Source of the DNA: JBCAXA01 sp039183535
Lineage (GTDB): Bacteria; Pseudomonadota; Gammaproteobacteria; Steroidobacterales; Woeseiaceae
Length of the DNA: 13,303 nt
Direction of reading: 5' to 3'
Assembly: GCA_039183535.1 (NCBI GenBank)
Contig: JBCDBO010000085.1
Coordinates: 1 to 13,303 of the forward strand
Part shown: positions 8,775-13,303 of the stretch, piece by piece
Numbering within the stretch: the first letter of the stretch is position 1
Layout of the letters: each line of letters begins with the position of its first letter
Program-made: the position numbers and the translations under genes
Notes under the pieces: model-generated
The model's input: only the letters and a program-made list of their open reading frames with translations
The model's database searches: none
Told to the model about the DNA's origin: nothing

Positions 8775-9518
8775 CTAGCCTGCTGGGTCGCCGGTCATGT
8801 CGCCGTATCGGCTCTGCAGAACCGTCAGCGCCGTCAGTGCGGCGGTCTCCGTCCGCAGAACGCGAGGACCGAGGTTGACACGCAAGAAACCGTGTTGCGC
8901 TAGCGTGTCTCGCTCATGATCCGCGAAGCCACCCTCGGGTCCGACGGCGATGAAAATTTTCTGGGTCGAGTCGGCCGGCCACGCGTCGCCAGGCGCCGTG
9001 TCCGCGACGAGCCGTAACGCATCAACCGGCAAATCGGCGATCGCGCGAGCCAACGTTGTTATCGGCGCGACTGACGCAACACTCGTCCGTCCGCACTGCT
9101 GCGCCGCTGCGATCGCGATGCTGCGAAAGTGTTCGCGACGTTTTTCGCGCCGCTCCTTATCGAGACTAACGCCGGCGTATTCGGTATCGATCGGCACGAT
9201 GGCAGTAACACCGAGTTCGGTGGCTTTTTGCACCACGAAGTCCATACGCTCGCCACGGGACAGACCTTGCAGCAAGGTAATGTCGAGCGGCGACTCACGC
9301 GCCACATCGACGAACTCACCGACGCGGATCGATACGTCTCGGCGTCCAAGCGTCGTAATCGTTGCGTGGTACTCGCCGCCATGACCATTAAAGACTAGGA
9401 GCTTGCCGCCAGGCCTAGCGCGCAACGCGCGCCCCAGATAATTGGCCGCCTCTGGACCTAACGTCAGATCGGTGTCGCTCGCCAGTGGCACATCGATAAA
9501 GAGTCTGTGGATTCGCAT
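8775..9518 (-). CDS. rsmE: 16S rRNA (uracil1498-N3)-methyltransferase RsmE
   Basis: RsmE uses S-adenosylmethionine to methylate N3 of U1498 in 16S rRNA of the assembled 30S subunit. It has an N-terminal PUA-like part (starting MRIHRLF) and a C-terminal SPOUT knot domain. The 247-residue product matches the usual length of about 243. Visible motifs are 'DFVVQKATELGV' (about 93-104), 'AAAQQCGR' (about 137-144), the SAM-binding 'VGPEGGF' (192-198) and 'LGPRVLRTETAAL' (216-228). The frame stays open upstream of the chosen ATG for 77 more codons, but that extension would run through ampD on the other strand and is not RsmE-like, so the MRIHRLF start is preferred. No Shine-Dalgarno is seen. The gene converges on chpC with touching stop codons and diverges from ampD over 61 nt. 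Proximity of rsmE to the pil-chp cluster is also seen in Pseudomonas. Confidence 0.95.
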   Translation of the reverse strand: MRIHRLFIDVPLASDTDLTLGPEAANYLGRALRARPGGKLLVFNGHGGEYHATITTLGRRDVSIRVGEFVDVARESPLDITLLQGLSRGERMDFVVQKATELGVTAIVPIDTEYAGVSLDKERREKRREHFRSIAIAAAQQCGRTSVASVAPITTLARAIADLPVDALRLVADTAPGDAWPADSTQKIFIAVGPEGGFADHERDTLAQHGFLRVNLGPRVLRTETAALTALTVLQSRYGDMTGDPAG

Positions 9519-9526
9519 TGCGATCA

Positions 9527-9532
9527 ATTGTC
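9527..9532 (-). promoter_or_regulatory. Possible -10 element close to the rsmE start
   Basis: On the minus strand the hexamer GACAAT (4 of 6 matches to TATAAT) ends 8 nt before the rsmE ATG. If used, transcription would begin at or next to the start codon. There is no convincing -35 box. Weak evidence alone; see the related finding on leaderless starts. Confidence 0.25.
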
Positions 9533-9538
9533 GGTGCA

Positions 9539-9552
9539 CGTCGCCGGCGACG
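9539..9552. promoter_or_regulatory. 14-bp perfect palindrome in the rsmE/ampD divergent region
   Basis: CGTCGCCGGCGACG is a perfect inverted repeat almost midway between the two divergent start codons (9518 and 9580). Its position suits an operator for a dimeric regulator acting on both genes, but no known regulator consensus was recognised. A 14-bp palindrome is expected about once by chance in a window this size, so only its location makes it notable. Confidence 0.3.
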
Positions 9553-9562
9553 CAATGCGGCG

Positions 9563-9571
9563 TGCTACCCT
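9563..9571 (+). promoter_or_regulatory. Possible extended -10 element of ampD
   Basis: TGCTACCCT has the TG-n extension followed by a hexamer with T, A and final T in place. It ends 8 nt before the ampD ATG. It would start transcription at or within a base or two of the ATG. No -35 box at normal spacing is clear. Confidence 0.3.
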
Positions 9572-9579
9572 CCCGAGCG

Positions 9580-10173
9580 ATGAATGAAGTTGCTGTATCG
9601 GGGTCCGCGTTGGCCGTCGACCCGCAATCGGGCCTGGTAGCGCCGTGCCGGCAGGTTGCCTCGGTCAATTGCGACAGTCGACCGCCAGGTGTCGAGCCAG
9701 AATTGTTCGTGATCCATTGCATCAGTTTGCCGCCGGGTGAGTTCGGCACCGGTTACATCGATGCGCTGTTTACCAATGCGCTTGATCCGGCGGCGCATCC
9801 GTATTTCGCAACGATCGCCTCGCTGACCGTTTCTGCGCACTTTTTGATCGCACGAACCGGCCATCTCACTCAATACGTGCCTGTATCGAAGCGCGCCTGG
9901 CATGCCGGTCAGTCGCAGTATTGCGGTCGAGATGCCTGCAATGATTTTAGTGTCGGCATAGAGCTCGAAGGCACCGATTCGAGCGGCTACGCCGATGCGC
10001 AATACGCGACACTCAACGCATTAGCTAGCGTTCTTCGTGCAGCGATTCCGTCGCTAGCGGGCGGATATGCCGTCGGTCATGCGGACATCGCACCAGGGCG
10101 AAAAACAGATCCTGGGAGTGGCTTTGATTGGACGCGAGCGACGGCTTTGCAACGCGTGAGCGCTTCACCTTGA
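9580..10173 (+). CDS. ampD: 1,6-anhydro-N-acetylmuramyl-L-alanine amidase AmpD
   Basis: AmpD is the cytoplasmic zinc amidase (amidase_2 fold) that cuts the peptide from 1,6-anhydroMurNAc during peptidoglycan recycling. In many gammaproteobacteria it thereby keeps the AmpR/AmpC beta-lactamase switch off. The product is 197 residues (E. coli 183). Zinc ligands are recognisable as H46 ('FVIHCISLPPGEFG'), H167 and D177 ('VGHADIAPGRKTDPG'), with E128 in 'SVGIELEGTD' and K175 in the catalytic pocket. Other family blocks are 'IDALFTNALDP', 'HPYF', 'VSAHFLI' and 'RAWHAG'. No signal peptide is visible, consistent with cytoplasmic AmpD and not a periplasmic AmiD-type enzyme. The ATG at 9580 is chosen over in-frame upstream codons because those lie inside rsmE on the other strand and give no family sequence. 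Shine-Dalgarno is poor. ampE follows after 25 nt. Confidence 0.96.
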   Translation: MNEVAVSGSALAVDPQSGLVAPCRQVASVNCDSRPPGVEPELFVIHCISLPPGEFGTGYIDALFTNALDPAAHPYFATIASLTVSAHFLIARTGHLTQYVPVSKRAWHAGQSQYCGRDACNDFSVGIELEGTDSSGYADAQYATLNALASVLRAAIPSLAGGYAVGHADIAPGRKTDPGSGFDWTRATALQRVSASP

Positions 10174-10189
10174 GTAACGATTCCGTTAC
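10174..10189. repeat. Small perfect inverted repeat between ampD and ampE
   Basis: GTAACG - ATTC - CGTTAC begins on the base right after the ampD stop codon and ends 9 nt before the ampE ATG. It could form a 6-bp hairpin with a 4-nt loop in the mRNA. No T-run follows, so it is not an intrinsic terminator. It could affect ampE translation or serve as a protein site. Confidence 0.4.
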
Positions 10190-10192
10190 CTT
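10187..10192 (+). promoter_or_regulatory. Possible -10 element close to the ampE start
   Basis: TACCTT ends 6 nt before the ampE ATG and overlaps the right arm of the inverted repeat. There is no Shine-Dalgarno between them. It is a three-of-six match to the -10 consensus and weak by itself. Confidence 0.2.
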
Positions 10193-10198
10193 GCCGCT

Positions 10199-11107
10199 AT
10201 GAAGTTGATCGCGTTATTGCTCGCGCTACTGGCGGAGCGACTGGCCACTCATCTATTCCACTGGCGCGAGTTGCGTTGGTTACGCCGATTGGTCGATACG
10301 TTACTCGATTGGCCGCGGCGGTTACCGTCGCTGGGCGCGATGCCCGCCGTCATCGGCCTGCTCCTAATACTTGTCGTTCCCCTCATTTGGATTCGCTACG
10401 CAACGATCGACACGTTACTCGGTGTTCCGTACCTCGTCTTCAGTATTGTCGTGTTGTTCCTCTGCCTCGGCCCGCAGGATATTGGCGAGGAGGTCGACGC
10501 CTGGTCCGATGCCGTGCGATCCAATGACGATGGTTTGGCCGCCGAACGAGCCAGTGCGTTGCTCGACTGCGATCCGCGACCGCACCACACGGTTGTCGAA
10601 GCGGTGTTTGTGCAGGGCAACAACCGTATTTTTAGCGTTGTCTTTTGGTTCGTTTGTCTGGGCCCGATCGGTGCCTGGGCGATGAAAGTGGCCGATTTGC
10701 TGCGCCGGCGCAGCATCGTACGCCGCGAAATCTTGCACGATGTGGACCCATCGGCCGACGCCAGCGACAGCGAAAACTTGGTGCGCGCTACCGAAACCTT
10801 ACACGCGTTGTTGGCGTGGATCCCGGCGCGACTGGCAGCCCTTAGTTATGCGCTTGCCGGCAGTTTCGATCGCGCCTGGGAAGCCTGGGGTCGACCAGCC
10901 AGTGACGGTCCGCTCGCGCTAGGCGAGGGCAATGATCGTGTACTCATCGACATAGGCTGCGCGGCGCTGGCGTTCGCGCCGGACGAATCTGCGGCTGACA
11001 CGCCTGAGGTACAGGGCGCACAGGCCGCGAAGCGCTTGTTGTTTCGCTCACTCATCGCCTGGGTTGTCGCACTGTCGCTGATTACGTTGGCTGGACCGGT
11101 CGTCTAG
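10199..11107 (+). CDS. ampE: AmpE-like inner-membrane protein
   Basis: AmpE is an inner-membrane protein encoded next to ampD in many gammaproteobacteria, originally proposed to take part in beta-lactamase signalling; its biochemical activity is unsettled. The product is 302 residues (E. coli about 284). It has an N-terminal hydrophobic stretch (about 3-20) and membrane segments at about 46-66, 74-91, 144-167 and 282-300. The block 'NNRIFSVVFWFVCLGPIGAW' (141-160) and the earlier 'LCLGPQDIGEEVDAW' are characteristic of the family. A soluble region of about 115 residues lies between the third and last of these membrane segments. The gene is 25 nt downstream of ampD and has no Shine-Dalgarno, so it may be read by reinitiation after ampD or from its own start-proximal promoter. 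It converges on the adenosyltransferase gene with 15 nt between the stops. Confidence 0.9.
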   Translation: MKLIALLLALLAERLATHLFHWRELRWLRRLVDTLLDWPRRLPSLGAMPAVIGLLLILVVPLIWIRYATIDTLLGVPYLVFSIVVLFLCLGPQDIGEEVDAWSDAVRSNDDGLAAERASALLDCDPRPHHTVVEAVFVQGNNRIFSVVFWFVCLGPIGAWAMKVADLLRRRSIVRREILHDVDPSADASDSENLVRATETLHALLAWIPARLAALSYALAGSFDRAWEAWGRPASDGPLALGEGNDRVLIDIGCAALAFAPDESAADTPEVQGAQAAKRLLFRSLIAWVVALSLITLAGPVV

Positions 11108-11122
11108 CGACTGGGTCAGCAC

Positions 11123-11680
11123 TTATTCGGCAAGTCGGCCGCGCGCCCAAATGACCTCGGCGCCATTTTCCGCGCGAGCCAAAACCCGGGCGATTACGAA
11201 CAACAGGTCCGATAGGCGATTCAAATAGTGCGTGACTGCCGGATTAACAGGCTCGCTGCTAGCGAGGGTGTTGACGGCTCGTTCGGCGCGGCGGCAGACC
11301 GTCCGCGCAACGTGGCAGGCAGCGGCGGCTGGACCGCCGCCGGGCAGAATGAAGTCCTTCAATACCGGCAGGTCTTCATTGAAGCCATCGAGCGCCGTCT
11401 CCAGTCTCGTTACGTAGTCATCATCGATCTTTTCGTAGCCGGGAATGCACAGCTCGCCACCGAGGTCGAATAAGTCGTGCTGGACTTCCGTCAAGCACGT
11501 ACGGATTGCATCGTTTAGGCTTGTATTGGCAAGCACGACACCAATGCAAGAGTTGGTTTCATCCACAGTCCCGTAGGCCTCGACGCGAGGGTGGTCTTTA
11601 GCCACGCGCGTGCCGTCACCCAGACCAGTCGTTCCGTCATCGCCGGTACGTGTGTAAATTTTTGTCAGTCGATTTCCCAT
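11123..11680 (-). CDS. pduO: PduO-type cob(I)alamin adenosyltransferase
   Basis: This enzyme transfers the 5'-deoxyadenosyl group of ATP to cob(I)alamin to make adenosylcobalamin. The 185-residue product has the family's ATP-binding N-terminus 'YTRTGDDGTTGLGDG' (9-23), 'RVEAYGTVDETNS' (32-44), 'FILPGG' (110-115), 'ARTVCRRAER' (125-134) and 'YLNRLSDLLFVIARVL' (152-167), all in the usual order, so it appears intact. The start is secure because an in-frame TAG lies only two codons upstream. The bases AGGGA touch the ATG and are too close to act as a normal ribosome site. No other cobalamin gene is nearby, so a role in salvage of corrinoid for AdoCbl-dependent enzymes elsewhere in the genome is an inference. 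The gene is not related in sequence or function to CobA/BtuR-type enzymes that do the same reaction. Confidence 0.95.
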   Translation of the reverse strand: MGNRLTKIYTRTGDDGTTGLGDGTRVAKDHPRVEAYGTVDETNSCIGVVLANTSLNDAIRTCLTEVQHDLFDLGGELCIPGYEKIDDDYVTRLETALDGFNEDLPVLKDFILPGGGPAAAACHVARTVCRRAERAVNTLASSEPVNPAVTHYLNRLSDLLFVIARVLARAENGAEVIWARGRLAE

Positions 11681-11686
11681 TCCCTA

Positions 11687-11692
11687 AGTCTA
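11687..11692 (-). promoter_or_regulatory. Possible -10 element close to the adenosyltransferase start
   Basis: On the minus strand TAGACT (4 of 6 matches to TATAAT) ends 6 nt before the ATG, which would put the transcript start at the start codon. This fits the lack of a properly spaced ribosome binding site. No clear -35 element is seen. Confidence 0.3.
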
Positions 11693-11728
11693 CTGTAACC
11701 GCCGCCGAGGACGACGCAGTTTTTCACG

Positions 11729-11734
11729 TACACT
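11729..11734 (+). promoter_or_regulatory. Possible -10 element of the phosphatase gene
   Basis: TACACT (4 of 6 matches) lies 28 nt before the GTG start of the downstream phosphatase and upstream of its ribosome binding site, so it would give a short normal leader. No -35 match at 16-18 nt spacing was found. Confidence 0.3.
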
Positions 11735-11750
11735 CGCTGGGCACAGCGTC

Positions 11751-11756
11751 GGAGAG
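11751..11756 (+). promoter_or_regulatory. Ribosome binding site of the inositol-monophosphatase-family gene
   Basis: GGAGAG lies 6 nt before the GTG at 11763 and supports that codon over other in-frame GTG/ATG codons. Confidence 0.65.
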
Positions 11757-11762
11757 TCTCGT

Positions 11763-12539
11763 GTGAACAACGATTGGAGTCAGCAGCTCGCTGCCGCACG
11801 CGACGCGGCATCGGCCGCGGCGGGTGTCATATTGGGTCACTATCGGGCGAACGTTGCGGTGACGGTCAAGGCCGACCGAACGCCGGTGACCGTCGCAGAC
11901 GTCGAGGCGGAGCAAGCCATTAAAAACGTCTTGCTGGCGGCATTTCCTGACTACGGTTTTTACGGCGAGGAGACCGGCACGCACGGCGCGGATCGTGATG
12001 CCGTTTGGTTGGTCGATCCTATCGATGGGACCCGCAGTTTCGTTCGCGAATATCCATTTTTTTCGACACAAATCGCGCTGCGTTACCGCGGTGAGTTGGT
12101 GGTCGGCGTATCGAGTGCGCCGGCATTCGGCGAAGTCGCTTGGGCGAGCGTCGGCGATGGCGCTTTTCTCGATGGGCAAAGACTGGCCGTTAGCGACATC
12201 GCCGATTGGTCCGACGCGGCGCTGTCAACGGGCAATCTTGGCTCAATGCCGGCTTCACCGGCGCGCTGGGCGGCGCTCGGGGATTTGATCGCAACAGTTG
12301 CGCGCAACCGCGGCTATGGTGACTTTTATCACTATCACTTACGAGCCAGCGGCAAGATCGATGCGGTTGTCGAGTCGGACTTGAACATCCTCGACATCGC
12401 CGCACTGACCGTGATTGTGCGCGAAGCGGGCGGTAACATCACCGATATCGACGGGCGCCCTATCGATCTCGACACATCCAGCGTCGTCGCGGCCAATGCC
12501 GAGCTACATGAGGATCTGCTGCGCCGACTAGCGCGCTAA
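11763..12539 (+). CDS. Inositol-monophosphatase-family phosphatase (possibly histidinol-phosphatase, HisN type)
   Basis: This is a magnesium-dependent phosphomonoesterase of the IMPase/FIG superfamily, 258 residues and full length. The metal-binding set is visible: E70 in 'GEETG', D85 and D88 in 'WLVDPIDGTRSF' (82-93), and D211 in 'NILDIAALTVIVREAGG' (208-224). The last motif has 'LDIAA' where true inositol monophosphatases have a Trp-Asp pair. This and the 'FFSTQIAL' and 'GDFYHYHLRASGKIDAVVE' blocks resemble the HisN-like histidinol-phosphatase subgroup, which dephosphorylates L-histidinol phosphate in histidine synthesis. The substrate cannot be read from sequence, since related proteins act on inositol phosphate, fructose-1,6-bisphosphate or PAP. 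GTG start with GGAGAG 6 nt upstream. It diverges from the adenosyltransferase over 82 nt and overlaps the end of the DNA glycosylase gene by 12 bp, tail to tail. Confidence 0.88.
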   Translation: MNNDWSQQLAAARDAASAAAGVILGHYRANVAVTVKADRTPVTVADVEAEQAIKNVLLAAFPDYGFYGEETGTHGADRDAVWLVDPIDGTRSFVREYPFFSTQIALRYRGELVVGVSSAPAFGEVAWASVGDGAFLDGQRLAVSDIADWSDAALSTGNLGSMPASPARWAALGDLIATVARNRGYGDFYHYHLRASGKIDAVVESDLNILDIAALTVIVREAGGNITDIDGRPIDLDTSSVVAANAELHEDLLRRLAR

Positions 12540-13058
12540 TGCGGGTAGGTACCGCACGAGAGCATCCTGCCACTCGGACGATTTGTCGGCGACCGTCATC
12601 GCCGCATACGCGGGACTGGTCGACGGTAAGCGCTCGATCGCGTAGCGCTGCGTCGCTCCACGAACGATGTGCCGTTCAAACAGGGCTGCGGCCTTACCGC
12701 CGTTCAGCAACACCGCAGCGATGGTCGGGCGGCGCGATAGCCACTGCGCCAACGGGTTCGGCTGAACGGAGGCTGCACGAATCGCGCTATCGAGGCTGCC
12801 AGGGCGTTCCGCCGCGCCTAGTACATCCCAAAGAGCGACGCCAGCAGCGATCAGGCGCCGGCAGCGCTCGTCGTAACCGGCATCGGCAGAAAATCCCAAC
12901 GTTGCACTGATGATCGGCCAAAAGGCGTTGCGCGGGTGCGCATAGTAACGCTGGGCGGCAATCGATGCGTCGCCCGGCAATGAGCCGAGTATCAGGACGG
13001 CGGGTTTCGGACCGCAAATCGGGGCGAAGCCACGCGATAACGAACCGGCCGTCGTCAC
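12528..13058 (-). CDS. DNA-deoxyinosine (hypoxanthine) glycosylase, uracil-DNA glycosylase superfamily family 6
   Basis: This base-excision repair enzyme removes hypoxanthine, the product of adenine deamination, from DNA. The 176-residue product has the family's first motif 'LILGSLPGDASI' (22-33), 'YYAHPRNAFWPII' (38-50) with N44 as the likely catalytic asparagine, 'GVALWDVL' (73-80), 'RPGSLDSAI' (85-93), 'LLNGGKAA' (107-114) and 'LPSTSPAYA' (144-152). These order and motifs fit the HDG branch and not Mug or Ung. The start is a GTG that overlaps the stop of the upstream minus-strand gene as GTGA, so the two are probably translationally coupled; no other start is near the expected N-terminus. 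Its 3' end overlaps the convergent phosphatase gene by 12 bp. Family assignment is firm. The exact base preference is inferred from the family. Confidence 0.88.
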   Translation of the reverse strand: MTTAGSLSRGFAPICGPKPAVLILGSLPGDASIAAQRYYAHPRNAFWPIISATLGFSADAGYDERCRRLIAAGVALWDVLGAAERPGSLDSAIRAASVQPNPLAQWLSRRPTIAAVLLNGGKAAALFERHIVRGATQRYAIERLPSTSPAYAAMTVADKSSEWQDALVRYLPALAR

Positions 13059-13303
13059 GGTTCGCTTAGGCCGATTTCAAGGGCACTGGCCGGTCCAATC
13101 ACGACGCTTTGCAGCGAACGGGGTATCGTTGCTGTCGTCTCGTCGATCGGTATCCGCCCGCCCATTAATTCGGCGCGCCGCTGCGGCAGCAACGGCTTGC
13201 GTTCCGGTTCGGCGAAACCGTGAGGGAACACCGGCAAATTGGTCCGCGGATCGTATTTGTCGCTCGCGCCAAGCGTGTGCATAACTTCGTGCGCCAGGAT
13301 GAC
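13055..13303 (-). CDS. Putative metzincin-like zinc metalloprotease, C-terminal fragment
   Basis: The frame enters from the right edge, so only the last 82 residues are present, and the methionine inside the zinc motif is not the start. The fragment opens with 'VILAHEVMHTLGASDKYD', which fits HExxHxxGxxD: two histidines, the catalytic glutamate and an aspartate as likely third ligand, as in snapalysin-type proteases. 'AELMGG', about 32 residues later, could be the Met-turn. The following 'IPRSLQSVVIGPASALEIGL' resembles the C-terminus of uncharacterised gammaproteobacterial proteins with the same HE..HTLGA.DKYD motif. Substrate, signal peptide and membrane anchoring cannot be judged because the N-terminus is missing. 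The stop overlaps the GTG start of the DNA glycosylase gene, so the two form an operon. Confidence 0.75.
   Translation of the reverse strand, partial: VILAHEVMHTLGASDKYDPRTNLPVFPHGFAEPERKPLLPQRRAELMGGRIPIDETTATIPRSLQSVVIGPASALEIGLSEP

Noticed and set aside
9442..9579. A 46-codon N-terminal extension of ampD
   Set aside because: It lies inside rsmE and shows no AmpD-like sequence. The ATG at 9580 gives the expected family length.
9519..9749. A 77-codon N-terminal extension of rsmE to an upstream ATG
   Set aside because: It would overlap the start of ampD on the opposite strand, has no similarity to RsmE, and would make the protein far longer than the family norm.
11108..11122. A possible bidirectional terminator between ampE and the adenosyltransferase gene
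   Set aside because: The 15-nt gap contains no inverted repeat with a T-run on either strand.
1..13303. Mobile elements, CRISPR arrays, tRNA or rRNA genes, toxin-antitoxin or phage-defence genes
   Set aside because: No direct-repeat arrays, transposase or integrase motifs, or RNA gene signatures were seen. Every stretch over 100 nt is covered by an identified coding gene.

Overview
This window reads as an ordinary chromosomal stretch of a moderately high-GC gammaproteobacterium with type IV pili. The evidence is the gene content: a Pil-Chp (twitching motility) chemosensory operon, an rsmE gene close to it, an ampD-ampE pair and several housekeeping genes. The protein sequences resemble Pseudomonas/Xanthomonadales-type homologues, but I cannot name a genus. 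There is no rRNA, tRNA, insertion sequence, CRISPR array or other sign of recent transfer, and the window is almost fully coding.

Region 1 (1-8774, + strand) is the Pil-Chp chemosensory operon. It runs from the 3' end of a CheW-like adaptor (pilI), through the pilus-type methyl-accepting protein (pilJ) and a giant hybrid CheA-type kinase of 1958 residues (chpA/pilL), to a second CheW-like adaptor (chpC). PilJ senses a signal at the inner membrane. PilI and ChpC couple it to ChpA, whose Hpt domains pass phosphate to response regulators (PilG/PilH, presumably just upstream of the window) and to its own receiver domain. The methyltransferase (pilK) and methylesterase (chpB) genes found in the Pseudomonas aeruginosa cluster are not at their usual places here.

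Region 2 (8775-11107) starts with rsmE (16S rRNA m3U1498 methyltransferase) on the minus strand, its stop abutting that of chpC. It diverges from ampD-ampE on the plus strand, which encode peptidoglycan recycling and a companion membrane protein.

Region 3 (11123-13303) holds a PduO-type cob(I)alamin adenosyltransferase (-), a divergent inositol-monophosphatase-family phosphatase (+), and a minus-strand pair. The pair is a family-6 hypoxanthine/deoxyinosine DNA glycosylase and the C-terminal part of a metzincin-like zinc protease that runs off the right edge. Genes alternate in direction and are packed so tightly that all three convergent junctions (0 nt, 15 nt and a 12-nt overlap) leave no room for ordinary terminators.

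I did not find a convincing new multi-gene system. The points most worth a second look are the roughly 300-residue acidic linker and reduced phosphotransfer domain set of ChpA, the missing adaptation enzymes, -10-like hexamers placed just upstream of several starts that lack ribosome binding sites (possible leaderless mRNAs), and the protease gene coupled to a DNA repair glycosylase.
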